A stretch of 64,000 nt of DNA, from contig OX328124.1 in assembly GCA_946811695.1 (NCBI GenBank), forward strand, positions 29,072,148-29,136,147. The letters are read 5' to 3'. Positions 12,311 through 23,462 of the stretch are shown in pieces (within the stretch, counting starts at the first letter, position 1; each line of letters begins with the position of its first letter). Both the position numbers and the translations under genes were made by a program. The notes beneath the pieces are model-generated. The model made no database searches. It saw only the letters and a list, made by a program, of their open reading frames with translations, and was not told the origin of the DNA. The DNA is from Gonocerus acuteangulatus. Its lineage: Eukaryota > Arthropoda > Insecta > Hemiptera > Coreidae.

Positions 12311-12421
12311 CTGACATTGTGCCTCAGGATCGGCATAATATCCAGCTTGCCTACCCTGGCAGGTGAATGCTAGTCCACTGGGAACAGTGTTGTACATTGG
12401 ATAGGTATTTTGTTGGCACGA
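12311..12421 (-). CDS. Exon 2 of chitin-binding protein: N-terminal half of CBM14 domain
   Basis: Encodes 37 residues including FTCQGRQAGYYADPEAQCQ. The G-x-Y-A-D pattern between the first and second domain cysteines is the hallmark of the insect chitin-binding peritrophin-A domain. The acceptor is TTTCAG on the minus strand just after 12421, and the donor GTAATT lies just below 12311; both boundaries are phase 0. The exon breaks the domain just after its second cysteine and needs exon 3 to complete it. An extra cysteine sits at exon residue 2, outside the core six. The flanking sequence is unrelated AT-rich intron DNA. Confidence 0.88.
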
Positions 12422-12607
12422 CTGAAACATATAATTACATGACCTCCATTAAATATTTATTCCTTAATATTCCTTTTCTAAGCCAAAAGTTTAATTTAAG
12501 AGGTTTTCTTCATCACAAGTGGCACTTCAAACTACAAAGGATTACTTAATATAACAGGTAGATTTCTGTTGCACTTTTGGACCCCTTAGAATACTAGAGG
12601 TTTTGTT

Positions 12608-13557
12608 GGCGAATTGCTGGATGGTGGAAAATTGATGTTCCAAGGATGAAATAATGGTCGAAAATTCCCACAAGTGTTTTATTGGCAAAACGTTTTCAGG
12701 GACTAAGGCCCATTTTCAATGCCCTGAGACACAATACAATAATTAAAACAGGTTCAATTTAAAACAGATTAAAATAACAATACAATTATAACAAACAACA
12801 ATTGTAAAACCCGAGACTACATTTTAATATAATATAAAACACCATTATGTCCATTTATTTAAAAGTCATATGTCAATAAAAAGTACGGTTGAAAGAGCAT
12901 TTGACCAGAAAGGATTTGGAGATGAGGAAACATGTACTTAAAGAAAACCATGACACAGATTTCCTCGACTGTGAAGTACTGGAGACCTTGAGGAAGGGAA
13001 GAAAGATGGACATGGCAGAAAAGGTTTGGATTAAAATTGACGCTGTCTCGGAGAAGAATGTTAACGTAAAAGGAGACGACGGTACGTTGAAGCATGTTTC
13101 AACAGCAGCCCTACAGTCCCTCGCTGCTTTCCAAAGCCAATCTAGGAGCAAGGCATGGCTGAATAAGAGCCAATGCATGGTGAGTACTTAGCTTTCTCTC
13201 TGGTTTTTTCATATCTTTTTATATCATTGTATCGTTTTTTAGACTTATTTATTCCTGCATGTGTGTTTATGTGATAGAATGAAAGTATTTATTGTTTGAA
13301 TGTGTGTTTTAACTTTTTATTGACATATGACTTTTAAATAAATGGACATAATGGTGTTTAATATTATATTAAAATGTAGTCTCGGGTTTTACGATTGTTG
13401 TTTGTTACAATTGTATTGTTATTTTAATATGTTTTAAATTGAACCTGTTTTAATTATTGCATTGTGTCACAGGGCATTGAAAATGGGGCTTAGTCCCTGA
13501 AAACGTTTTGCCAATAAAACACTTGTGGGAATTTTCGACCATTATTTCATCCTTGGA
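12608..13557 (+). mobile_element. Truncated Penelope-like element with inverted pseudo-LTRs
   Basis: The 950-bp insertion is bounded by a perfect 15-bp direct repeat ACTAGAGGTTTTGTT (12593-12607 and 13558-13572). Inside are two near-identical inverted arms (12638-12883 and 13312-13557) containing GAAAACGTTTTGCCAATAAA, a Penelope-type pLTR motif. Between them is an open frame at 12889-13195. The reverse transcriptase is missing. Inverted pLTRs around a 5'-truncated body are a known Penelope insertion outcome. Confidence 0.7.
12889..13195 (+). pseudogene. Penelope-like ORF C-terminal fragment (possible GIY-YIG endonuclease end)
   Basis: About 100 residues beginning KEHLTRKDLEMRKHVLKENH. The HV...NH.TDF...EVLE...EKVWIKID arrangement resembles the C-terminal part of the GIY-YIG endonuclease of Penelope-like elements, where N-x2-H-like and DF/W positions are conserved. 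The GIY and YIG motifs themselves would be upstream and are absent. The assignment rests on this weak similarity plus the flanking pLTR-like arms. There is no in-frame ATG at the 5' end, so it is a fragment. A GTGAGT at the 3' end could act as a splice donor but is probably accidental. Confidence 0.45.
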
Positions 13558-14009
13558 ACTAGAGGTTTTGTTCAGTGTTCAGAAAGAGAGAGAGCCAATA
13601 ACCTAAGGTTTGCCCAAAACATTCATTGACATACAAAATTTTAAAAAATATTGGACTATTATTATTTAATATTTTGGTTTTACTTAACTACTTAGTTATT
13701 TTCTCATTGAATTCCAAGCTTCCTCTGTCTTTCACAAGTTTTGCCTCCTGTGAATGACCAGTCAAAGATGTTTAAACAAAAATAAAAAGAAGAGATAAAC
13801 TTATTCTATTTATTTATCAGATTGTTTAGGCACATTCTTCAGAAATGTGGCCTGAAATAGCCAACTAGGAATGTGCATAATATAATTAATATCTTTGAGC
13901 AGCTAAATCTAAATCTTTGACTGCAGCGAAGGTAGCAATTGTTGAGGTTCGGTTGTGTGATTTATAAAAATACATTTATTAAATTAAAAATATGCTATGT
14001 TTGCTAACA

Positions 14010-14038
14010 TTTCAGCTTGAAATTCAAGCCTTCATCAG
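14010..14038 (-). other. Penelope-type hammerhead-like motif
   Basis: On the minus strand: CTGATGA, a stem of about 7 bp (GCTTGAA / TTCAAGC), then GAAAT. Same layout as at 28885-28913, including the extra purine before stem II. Confidence 0.4.
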
Positions 14039-14129
14039 AAAATCAACTTCAGAAGTTTTCTAACGTCAGAAAATATAACTCTCTTTTAATCTAATTAAGG
14101 CCATCACACAGTAGCTGCATTACTAAACC

Positions 14130-14350
14130 ATGGGCGTTTATAAGAGGGGCTGCAGCGCCCCCTCCCCACCCCTCCCGAAATTTTGATTTAATTGGAAAAA
14201 ATGTGTCTTTGAAAAAACCTTAAAAATAAGATCAATTAGAAAAGAAAAAAATCATTTTTGTTGGGGTGTAAAAGCATTTTAGTTGGCTAACTATTCCAAG
14301 TTCTAGATTGTTAGTATTCCATACTCTCCAAATGCTCGCAGCCCCCCGTT
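14130..14350 (+). repeat. Dispersed repeat with C-rich left end
   Basis: GGGCTGCAGCGCCCCCTCCC, TTTTAGTTGGCTAACTATTC and CCAAGTTCTAGATTG recur at 19165-19365 (plus) and, reversed, at 8600-8760. The C-run end with CATGGGCGTTTATAAGAGGG is also echoed near 22690. Class unknown. Confidence 0.5.
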
Positions 14351-15111
14351 TCTGAATAACCAAACAGAAAATTTGTTTCGAAAACTAGTTGTAACAACCT
14401 TTCTCCTAAACGGTTACAGATATCGCTTTAGAGATTATTTCGTTCGTTTTCTTACGCTAGACAACCTAAAAAGAATTCCTGCAAGCATATTAACTTGAAA
14501 ACGTAAGTGTTATGACTTTTTTTGCTTTAAAAATCGTGTTCCGGTGGACAGATTTTCTAGGTCACAAACTTGACCTTTCCAATTAGACCAAAGGTTGTTC
14601 CATGATGGATTTTATGCTAATAATTAGAATCTGAAAATATGAACCGTATCACGATTAAAGTCATAATTTTTACGACAACCATATTATGAAAGAGAGTGAG
14701 AAAATAATCCGTGTGAGGTAGCCTCGTAAGCTCATATCTCTCAGGTTTTAGTCTTCGCTCATTCTCACGGGAATTACACACGCCTTCCTGGGAAATCTTA
14801 GTCCTCAAATCCTTTCGGCTCCTTTTCCAATAGCAGTTGGCACACCTGATACGTGCTCAAAACTGAATGAAAACCTCTGAGAAGGAACCTTGAATGGTGA
14901 TTGCATTTCTGAAAGCCCGCGATGAATGGGTTTGATCAAACTCTTCCTATGAGAACATAGTTCGTTATGATTATCACAATTTCTCGTGTGAAAATAATTA
15001 CAATTTATCAACACCTTTAATTTATCATAGTTACTAATTACACGGATCTGTGGCCAAAAAACTGCATTTTGACTGTTCCCATGGATTCTTGTATACTGAA
15101 ATGAAACAAAA

Positions 15112-15650
15112 AAAAATGTCCGACTCGCAGGAACTGCGTTATCTTAGCGCGTTTCCGTCCATTTACCTAGTGCCATTAGAAAAGGAATAGAAGCATATAT
15201 TGACAGGTTTTGGTCTTTCGAGAAAAATATAAAATGAAATCTCAAAGAGAAGCAAGATTTTAGGCGCCACAACAGAAAACTGATAGTATCCTGAGCGCAA
15301 ATTACTCCATCCTCTTTCCCAACGTTAGCTCTTAGAATCACTATTAATAATACGTTTCTCATTTTCTTACCTTAATGGAATTTAACAAAAAACAACCAAA
15401 GTTAGGTAAACATAGACAAAAACCCGTTCAAAAGAATAAAACTAACATCTTCGAAGTTTTAAGCACTTATTTCTCCAACTGACATCGCCCCATCGAAAAT
15501 TGCATCAGAACTTAGTTTGTAAAACTTGTATACATACTTATCGAAACGGTTGCAAATATCACCCTAAAAATGGCTTCATGCGTTTTCCTACGTTGGAGAA
15601 CCTTTAAAACGAACTTAACCTTTCAAATTAGTCAAGATCTCCTTTCTATC
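15112..15650 (-). mobile_element. H-family fragment, minus strand, in intron 1
   Basis: Starts on plus with GTCCGACTCGCAGGAACTGC then GTTATCTTAGCGCGTTTCCG, the complement of an H right end. Blocks at 15450-15510 and 15540-15640 match H internal sequence and the stretch at 35508-36090. Another internal H piece, same orientation, is at about 14380-14520. Confidence 0.55.
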
Positions 15651-15884
15651 AAATGCATTTTTCAGGAAATCTCCACAATATTTTACAATGTTAAAGTTAA
15701 AATACTACAATTGTAGTTAGGGCCTATATTTCAGAGATGTATTATTTTATATTACTGCTTTTAACTGTAACTTTGTAAAATAATGTTGAGATGTTGATAC
15801 AATTACGTATAAATTATTGCGGTGGTAAAAACCTACAACTTAAAAAAGGTAGCAAAGGAGGCCAATACGCCATAAAAAAAAGTC

Positions 15885-17092
15885 CGTCACGCAGGAGCTG
15901 CATAACTAAGCACTTTCCTCAGAATTTGGGTAGTGTAGACTGCTTTCCAGAACAATTTGCTTAAAATATCCTACATAAATAAAATTAAAACATGAATAGT
16001 TCTCTTTTAAATTTGTAATGAGTAACTGATCAATTATTAATTTGCTTCCAGAGTTACGTTTACACATGGTACCTACTACACTCCGTAATAAATACAAAAA
16101 ACCTCATATTATCGTATTTTGATCTAACGCAGGAACAGGATACAGTCCCTCTAGTGGTAGAAAGAGCTCCTTGCGGCGGCTTTGTGAACCTACGGCTGGC
16201 GGGCTTTTCTATTGAAATATATTACAAAGTAAACCCCCGCTTTCCGATTGACCGATTTAGCTCATTTTTACTTACTTTTTTCTCATGAGTTACCCACGAC
16301 GTATACCGCGTTTCGTTACAATACAGGAGAAATTACGACCGGTATGAGTATATTAGGAATTTGGGTCCGGAGTAAACCCCCCCCCCCTTCTAATGAACCG
16401 ATATAGTTTATTTTTACAACACATATTTACCTGTAGATTACCACTACGAATACCGAGTTTCGTCGAAATGTACCAAAAATCACGGCTGGTAGTGGCGAAT
16501 TGGTATTGTGGGTCCGGAGTAAACCCCCCCCCCCTCCTAATGAACCGATTTAGTTTATTTTTACAACACATATTTACCTGTGGATTACCACTACGAATAC
16601 CGAGTTTCGTCGAAATGTACCAAAAATCACGGCTGGTAGTGGCGAATTGGTATTGTGGGTCCGGAGTAACCCCCCCCCCTCCTAATGAACCGATGTAGTT
16701 CATTTTTATATCTCACTTTTCTCTCTATATTACCACTACGAATACCAAGTTTCGTTGAAATATAACAAATATTACGGCTGACATTGTCAAATTAGTGTTT
16801 TGGGTTCGGGGTAACCCCCCCCCCCCTTCCGGTGGACCGACTTTGGTGGTTAACAAACTCGTTCAATCGTTTGCTAATTGAATGCTATATACCAAGTTTC
16901 GTGACGAAAAAACGAAAACTCTGGCCGCTATCGTGTTAACAGACACATATATATCTATATATATATATAAATTTTAACGGGGGTCATTTTCGGTGTCTAC
17001 TAGGTAGGATCGATAAAGATTTGAAGAAATTTTTCAAAAATTCCGTCATGAGTCCAACCTCAATAGCTACTTTCCTTCGAAGGAAAGTGCTA
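15885..17092 (-). mobile_element. G-family element, copy 2, minus strand, in intron 1
   Basis: Full-length counterpart of 34231-35507 in inverted orientation: GTCCGTCACGCAGGAGCTGC at 15883 through CTTTCCTTCGAAGGAAAGTG near 17080. It has the same 143-bp tandem units (about 16376-16850) and a short (AT)n at 16946-16969. Confidence 0.7.
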
Positions 17093-17766
17093 AAAACAAT
17101 AACCTTTTCTGGCTGAGAAGCCTTTTTTGGGCCTATCTCATAAAAAAGAAGGAGCGATTTTTTAAAATTTAAATTGTATTTCTCTATAATGAAGTGTTAA
17201 ATTTATACTTCGGTTTACTCTCCCCTTCCTTCATCACACTGCCGATCCTTATCTACAGTCTGACTTCAAAATAATTACAGAGCAGACAATTACAGCTGAA
17301 ATCACTATGTAAACACCATTAAACTCTACTGGTTTTAATGACCTCAACGGTTGACACGCAAATATAAATGTTAAAGTTACATTAATATTGTTAATGAAAA
17401 AACAATTAAATTTTAAGACAATTATTACTCTGATTTGAGCCTTTGAATTATTTTACTTCTTCGTTTCATATGAATAATTGACTAATAAAAATGTGCTTAT
17501 AATGTAAAATAGAGTTTTCCCTCGATATTTTAATACATTTTAAGCTCTCCAAAATTATCATTTGAGTTAAATACAATAATTTTCTTTAAAAAAAAAAAAT
17601 ATGTATTAAAGAAACAACCACACAATGCCATAACAATAAGTATTCCTCTCCAAAGAAACCTCAAATTAGAAAAAAAATAATTTTAAATTTCTTCTCTACT
17701 GCTCATATGGAAATGCTTATCTATAAATAATGCATTTTTCAATAATTGAAATAAATAATTACTCAC

Positions 17767-17832
17767 ACTCCAGTGTGCGAAGGGCGCAAGAAGTGAGGCA
17801 ACCAACAGGCTGGGTAAAACAAATTTTTCCAT
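17767..17832 (-). CDS. Exon 1 of chitin-binding protein: signal peptide
   Basis: Encodes 22 residues starting MEKFVLPSLLVASLLAPF, a typical signal peptide: one Lys near the start, then a Leu/Val/Ala-rich core. The exon ends at a strong GTGAGT donor in phase 0. On the minus strand the ATG is immediately preceded by a T-rich tract and CAG, so this exon probably begins at a splice acceptor and the transcript has at least one upstream non-coding exon. Cleavage is expected near the end of the exon, so nearly all of the mature protein comes from the next two exons. This start is chosen because the upstream in-frame ATGs read through intron-like AT-rich sequence. Confidence 0.8.
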
Positions 17833-19164
17833 CTGAAAATTAAAAACAGTATGTCTATTATTTATTCTGATAATATACTCTGAATAGTAGTGTAACATGC
17901 TTACATTCATCCTAACATTCAAATTCATTTAATCTAATCTAATTTAAGCTTTCCGTTCAAAGTCTCATCGTTTATTACTTCATTTTAGTTAATAAAAACG
18001 CATGTATGTTTGGAAATTAAAACTATCGCAGGAGAGATATAACTTGTCAGTTGGGGAAAGCGTAGAGGGGGTTTCATGTTGCCAGTTCTACAACCCTCCC
18101 AGCCCCCGCTCTGCCTAGGCACGGTACCAGGAGAGGGAGGAGTGACAACTCAGCAAGGCCGTTACTATACTAAAATTAACGTCAATTAAACATTAAATTT
18201 AAGAGACATTTAACTAAGTAAAACCTTATAATGTAGAAATTCAATAATATTAGTGATGCACTCAATCTATTATGTTATGTTCATTTTCAAAAATTACCTA
18301 CCCAACCAACATTTTTGAATGATTTTATAAAATAAGCAGAAGGCCAATAAAAAAATAAATAATAAAATCACATTTACATATCAGTCATTTTAATAAAATT
18401 TTCCTTCCATTTTCACATCTACTGATGCCTATTCAGGGGCATTAAGACAAGTTAACTAACTCTACGCTAATTCTAAAAGAGCAAACCTTCTGCTAACACG
18501 GCTGTGTAATCACGGGGTTGATATAGACCACTTTCATTTCATTGAAGGCAAAATAATAAAATATTATATTCTATGATTTTTAAACACTAGTATAATGATA
18601 TTGTCCCAACGATTTAGACTTTTAAGCTACCATTTTTTATTTCAGGAGCTTATTTTAATTTTGAAGGGCTGTATTCTCAAATCAGAAGAGTGAATGAGTG
18701 AACTAAATATAGCACAACTATATCCCATTCTAATATTTTAGTGCCGATTAGTATTGTACTAATAGTATTTATAATAAATAATTCATTATTTAATCACATT
18801 ATTGTATATGATTATCATTACTGATGGTAACTAATCAATGAAGTACCTTTTAGTATGAGGGAAATGGCGAAGAAAGCAAGACTCATTTTTTTTATTCGGG
18901 GATTTAGATCATTTTCTTGTACTTTTCCTTTTGTTGAGGAATATTCTCTAACAAAATGGAGAGTTATATCGGCATTTTCTCTTTCAATTATTTCCATATT
19001 AATTTATCACCCGCACCAATCTTCGGATCCTGACATTTCTGTAGGATTCCGAGACAATGAAACACGGAATATTTTAAACTTTGGGCGTAATCTTGTGGGA
19101 AAATTAAGCAACTGTTTAACATGGGTAATTTTAGTTAAAAATAGAGAAATTCTATCAGAAATAA
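17833..19164. other. Region upstream of coding exon 1
   Basis: The first exon or promoter of the chitin-binding gene may lie here or further up. I see no convincing TATA/initiator or donor. A GC-richer patch at 18050-18150 (CCCTCCCAGCCCCCGCTCTG) stands out from its surroundings but is unassigned. Confidence 0.4.
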
Positions 19165-19365
19165 AATCAAAGTACAACAGGCTGCAGCCCCCCCCCCCGA
19201 AATTTGGATTTGATCGGTAAAAATGTGACATAAGCCCTGTAACATTGAATTAAATAAGACCACTTGGTTCATAAAAAGTATTTTATTTTGGGTATAATAC
19301 CGTTTTAGTTGGCTAAAACTATCCAAGTTCTAGATTGCTAGTATTCCGTACCCCGGAAATGGAAA
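19165..19365 (+). repeat. Dispersed repeat with C-rich left end, second copy
   Basis: GGCTGCAGCCCCCCCCCCCG, AATTAAATAAGACCAC and TTTTAGTTGGCTAAAACTAT align with 14130-14350. Confidence 0.5.
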
Positions 19366-19564
19366 TACCTCTAGGGCGACTAAACGTACCAAGAGGCTGA
19401 GCAAAACAAGGTGCCGCATAGTTACAATCATTCCCTTACCAACAAGCAAGGATGAATGACAGCTAGAAGAAGCCGGAGAGGAATCTGGCGAAATATTGCG
19501 CAGACAGAGAAGCAAGACCGCTCGTGAAAGAGACTGTAAGGCTAACAGTATACCAGCATACACA

Positions 19565-19566
<2 letters not shown>

Positions 19567-19630
<64 letters not shown>
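19567..19630. repeat. (AT)n microsatellite
   Basis: Uninterrupted AT run of about 64 bp, next to H-family sequence. Confidence 0.9.
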
Positions 19631-19631
<1 letters not shown>

Positions 19632-19898
19632 TTGATCTCTAGCTGGCTCAAAAATGGAACGATTATAATGAAATTTGGTACAAAAATACTTTGTGGGATT
19701 TCAAAGATGGAGTTCGTTAACCAGCAGATCACCAATGTAATTTGGGAAGACCACCATTGTCTAGCTTATTGCTTGGGTGTTTACATTGTTTACAAAAAAA
19801 TTAGTTACAAAAAACATTGTTTTCCAAATGACACTAGGGATAAGAACGTTTTAAAATCGCATCAAGATGTTGCAGTTCTTGTCTGTCGGACTTTTTTA
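19632..19898 (+). mobile_element. H-family fragment (right part)
   Basis: GCTGGCTCAAAAATGGAACG, TGAAATTTGGTACAAAAATA and GTTCGTTAACCAGCAGATC follow a long (AT)n tract (19567-19630). The piece ends at TTGCAGTTCTTGTCTGTCGG ACTTTTTT. The left hairpin end is not recognisable. Confidence 0.5.
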
Positions 19899-19997
19899 TC
19901 ACTAGTTCAATGGTTGAAGATCGCAGTAATCAGTTTAATAGTGCATTTTGATTTACTTACAACCGAAAGGAGCAGAGATTCAAGCTTCTCAACTTTA

Positions 19998-20121
19998 GGG
20001 TGCGTATACATCTGACACTTCTCGCAGGAAATATATCTCAGGTGTCGAATAATTATCGTAATTATTATATCCGACACCTGAGATATATTTCCTGCGAGAA
20101 GTGTCAGATGTAAACGCACCC
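19998..20121. mobile_element. Palindromic Harbinger-like MITE
   Basis: Two arms of about 53 bp (GGGTGCGTATACATCTGACA ... and its complement) surround a short AT loop, flanked by TTA on both sides (19995-19997, 20122-20124). A further diverged right end (CAGATGTAAACGCACCC, 20217-20235, followed by TAA) lies 110 bp downstream. Confidence 0.7.
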
Positions 20122-20896
20122 TTATTGCTCGTGATAGAAATATATATCTCAGACATAAACTGTTTCCAGTTTATATTAGTTACAATTTCAGTCTGACATA
20201 AATATCCTGCAATAACTATCAGATGTAAACGCACCCTAATATGCCTAAGTAATGTTCAGTTTTGAACACTTATTGTCGACCTGCTTTTAGACGAAAGAAA
20301 CATCGTTGCCGGACTCTCGCTGGTGATTGGGGCATTTATATCTACTTTGGTATCGTCATTCAGATCTCATATACCCGGTTTATTCTCTGCCTTTATTCTT
20401 CTTTAAGGATTACATACCCGAGAGAGTATTGAAAAATAGCGGAAACCCCCAGGACTGTTTAAGAACAGCTGCTTCTCGGGCGAGTGACTCCGAGACCTGG
20501 CAAAGGTTTCGCTAGTAGTCCTGGCTGTCTTGTGAAACCCTTTGTAGGCAGATTGGCTGGACAATGGCGTTCTCTTATCAGATCTTATCTATATCCAGCA
20601 GCTTCCTCTAGTCAAACTACTCGCATCCTTTGTCTACTGTCCATCCTACTGGAAATTGGAACTGACCTATATTTAATATAAAAGAAGGAGATGTGTCAGA
20701 AGATTCTGGTATTCAGCAGACACTTCTTGACATGGCACGCTCTCTTTAAATATTCCTGAAGGCTTTCAAGCGATCGCTTCTATCACCTACAACTCAAACG
20801 GTTATAAAAATGTCGAAAACCCCTGAACTGCGTGGTCTTGTAATGCTTATATCTTGAGTTCTTCAAAACGCTCGTAATACTTCATAAATCAAATCA

Positions 20897-21165
20897 GTCC
20901 CGTAACAGGCCGCGAGGGCCCCGAGGGGCAGATACTATAGAGGTATCTGATTCATGACCGTACTGCACACTAGGGAGATAGATGCTCCGGTCGCCTGATT
21001 TTGCCCTTTGCTGCTTCGACTGCTTGGGTCATTAGCACCAAGGTACCCATCGGTAAATTAATTAAAGGCTAGGTTGGCCTAGGGACGGTCAGGGAGGCAG
21101 AATCCAACCCATGAACGAAGACACTGGAAGATAAAAATATTTTGCCTGCTCGAACAATTTCGAAA
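20897..21165 (-). mobile_element. Type C SINE, head-truncated copy
   Basis: Shares with 45650-45932 the blocks ATGCTCCGG(T/C)CG...CCTGATTT, TACCCATCGGTAAATTAATT and AATCCAACCCATGAACGAAG, in the same orientation. It also contains the tail motif GGTGCTAATGACCC (minus strand). A shorter related piece is at 3395-3465. Confidence 0.55.
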
Positions 21166-21413
21166 CTTAAAGGACCGTTTTCTGTGACTGAACTACTCCT
21201 TTCGACGAACCTATTATGTGGAACATTTATCAGGCATTCCAATGATCGACTTCCAGAAGTCAAAAACTTCTAATTATGCCATATATATCGGGCACTAGTG
21301 TATATGTATATATATGTATTTACATATATATATATATATACAGATTGATAGATAGACTTAAAGAAGCGGTTGGTACTTAAAAGAAGATGGTGCCGACTGT
21401 TCTTATTATTAAA

Positions 21414-21965
21414 CTAGCTGTTACCCGGCGTGCTATGCTACAACTACTTTCTGCATCTATAAAAGAAAAAATAAATTAGGAACATAAATTAGAAAAATAA
21501 ATTAATATTAAAATCTAATAACGCAAATCTGTAACTATTTGGGGGTCATTTTTCAACTCGTGATCTCCGAACTGTGAGTCATAGAAGATTTTAACCTAGC
21601 CTATGACTCTCCCTGTGGCAAGGCCTACCTGTGTGCCACGTTTGGTCAAAATCGGTCAAACGGGGTGTATTTGTATAATGAACAAACATAAACACAGAGA
21701 GCTGGTAGACGTTCTTGACCTAGCCTATGTCACTCCCCGTATCACGGACCTACCTGTGTGCCAAGTTTGGTCAAAATCGGACGAAGGGTGTGGATTTGTA
21801 TAAGGAACAATCATACAGACAGACAGCTGGTAGACGTTTTTGACTTGGCCTACGAGACTTCCCGTATCAAGACCTACCAGTGTTCTAAGTTTGGTCAAAA
21901 TCGGTCAAACGGTGTGGATTTGTATAAAGAACTAACAGACAAACGGACAAACTGACAGACACGTG

Positions 21966-22048
<83 letters not shown>

Positions 22049-22050
22049 GA
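21414..22050 (-). mobile_element. Non-autonomous Helitron, copy 3, with expanded AT tract
   Basis: Plus strand starts at CTAGCTGTTACCCGGCGTGC (complement of the 3' end, followed by T on the minus strand). It ends at an (AT)n run of about 75 bp and ACATAGA, so the 5' end is A|TCTATGTATAT. Three internal units are present. Confidence 0.72.
21969..22044. repeat. (AT)n microsatellite in Helitron copy 3
   Basis: AT run of about 75 bp at the 5' end of the Helitron; copies 1 and 2 have only about 10 bp there. Confidence 0.9.
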
Positions 22051-22823
22051 TAAACAAATATAAAAAGTCTAGAAATTATTATATAAAGCCCTAAGAAATT
22101 ATTATAATATGTAGTGTAAATAACAAATTGATGATTATAATTATCAATTTGATGATGAAATTGACGATTTGACGATAAGGTCACTTAAATGGTTATTTAA
22201 GTGTTTTCGATGTGAGTTTTGTTTTGCGGGGGTTCTCTCTTGAGGAGGATTTCTGATTATTTTTTTCTTTTTCGTCTCATTAAATGTCAATAAATATTAA
22301 TTAGTTGAGGAGATAACACTCGTTTTTCCCTTTAAATTTATAATAAATTATTTAATTTTTTATTTATTTTATTTTTGTAACTAAGATGTGAAATCCTTAG
22401 ATGACTTGCGAGTAAGAATCTATGGGTTTTGATTTCTATGTGTAAGTAAATATGGTTTGCTTGAATATGATTAATAAAAGTAACAGCTGCTTGTAAGGAA
22501 GGAGTTGAAGATGAAGGAAGAGGCTGATGTAGAAGGATGAGAATAACCTACTTATTAGTATCATCATTGTTACGTATTCATCAGCTGGGAACAGGGAGGA
22601 GTATCTGTACACCTAGTAGACCAGGGTAAATGTAGAAGACTTTTTTCGTTGTTATAGGCTTTTTTTACATGAAATGTTCTCAACAAAACAACATTGGGGG
22701 GGCAGCAGCCCCCCTTATATACGCCGATGGACTGCGCGTCAGAGCTTAACACTTAGCCATGTTAATTACAGAATCGACTTAGCATGACGTATCGACGTAA
22801 ATACGAGTAAAACATAGGTACGC

Positions 22824-22829
<6 letters not shown>

Positions 22830-22872
<43 letters not shown>
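22830..22872. repeat. Poly-T run, 43 bp
   Basis: Pure T run; no SINE body recognised beside it. A second T run is at 22980-22995. Confidence 0.85.
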
Positions 22873-22873
<1 letters not shown>

Positions 22874-23213
22874 TAGTTTTGCTCGCAAAAGCAGCTGAAA
22901 TACAGTTTACCACAGTCTTAAAAGTATAGAACTAATATTCGTTGGTTATTTTTTTGAACGGTTTCAAATGTCAACGATTTTTTTTTTTTTTTTTTAAATG
23001 CCTTATCGTAATCCTTTTGGAAATTAAAATTATTTTTTTGGAGATACCTACTTTTAGGTAAATAATAATCCCTTGTACGAAAAAAGATCTCAGAGGAGCT
23101 GTGAAGGCTATTCAAAGATAATTCGCTGAAGTGATGTGGTATAAAGCAGCAGAAATATCGGGTATAAACATAATATTTTATTTAAATTTAGATGTCCATT
23201 TATACTTTATGTA

Positions 23214-23462
23214 CAGGGTGTCCCGCATTGAGATGTAGACAAAAGATTAAGTAGCTCCTCTACATTTTCAGATAGTACGCTCATTTTTGCGCCACTGAAC
23301 TACAAATGGGATGCAGAATAAACCCCTAAAGTTATGACATCTCAATGCGGAACACTCTGTATAATCAGTTTCAGATAGAACGCTCATTTTTGCGCCACTG
23401 AGCTACAGTTAAGGTGCAGAATAAACCCCTAAAGTTATGACATCTCTATGCGGGACACCCTG
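23214..23462. mobile_element. TA-flanked MITE with duplicated right half
   Basis: Ends CAGGGTGTCCCGCATTGAGA and GACATCTCTATGCGGGACACCCTG are inverted and flanked by TA. The right half (CGCTCATTTTTGCGCCACTG through an end GCGGAACACTCTGTATAA at about 23360) occurs twice, so there is an internal extra terminus. A TA target fits Tc1/mariner-type MITEs. A similar start, CAGGGTGTCCCGAA, occurs at 58298. Confidence 0.55.

Larger units (their letters stand above)
5620..17832 (-). other. Gene span: secreted single-domain chitin-binding (peritrophin-A type) protein, three coding exons
   Basis: Joining 17767-17832, 12311-12421 and 5620-5799 on the minus strand gives 22 + 37 + 59 = 118 residues and a TAA stop. 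All junctions are phase 0 with GT donors (GTGAGT, GTAATT) and CAG acceptors preceded by T-rich tracts. The product is a hydrophobic signal peptide followed by one CBM14 domain with six cysteines; spacings between successive cysteines from residue 43 are 14, 5, 10, 12 and 7. From family knowledge, such proteins (cuticular proteins analogous to peritrophins, or peritrophic proteins) bind chitin outside the cell. A CAG directly precedes the ATG, so a 5' UTR exon probably lies further upstream; I did not find it. Introns are 5345 and 6511 bp and full of transposon remnants. Confidence 0.88.

Noticed and set aside
13180..13186. GTGAGT splice donor making 12889-13180 an exon of the host gene
   Set aside because: The frame lies wholly inside a transposon bounded by a 15-bp target duplication and is on the strand opposite the host gene.
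16353..16703. Repetitive open frame with TPDPQYQFATTSR units
   Set aside because: It is the 143-bp tandem array of a G element read through; no protein family, and it depends on lengths of C runs.
19524..19735. Proteins made of alternating Ile and Tyr
   Set aside because: They are translations of (AT)n microsatellites; the same holds at 21.9-22.2, 27.5, 28.9-29.1, 30.25, 32.2-32.6 and 43.9-44.05 kb.
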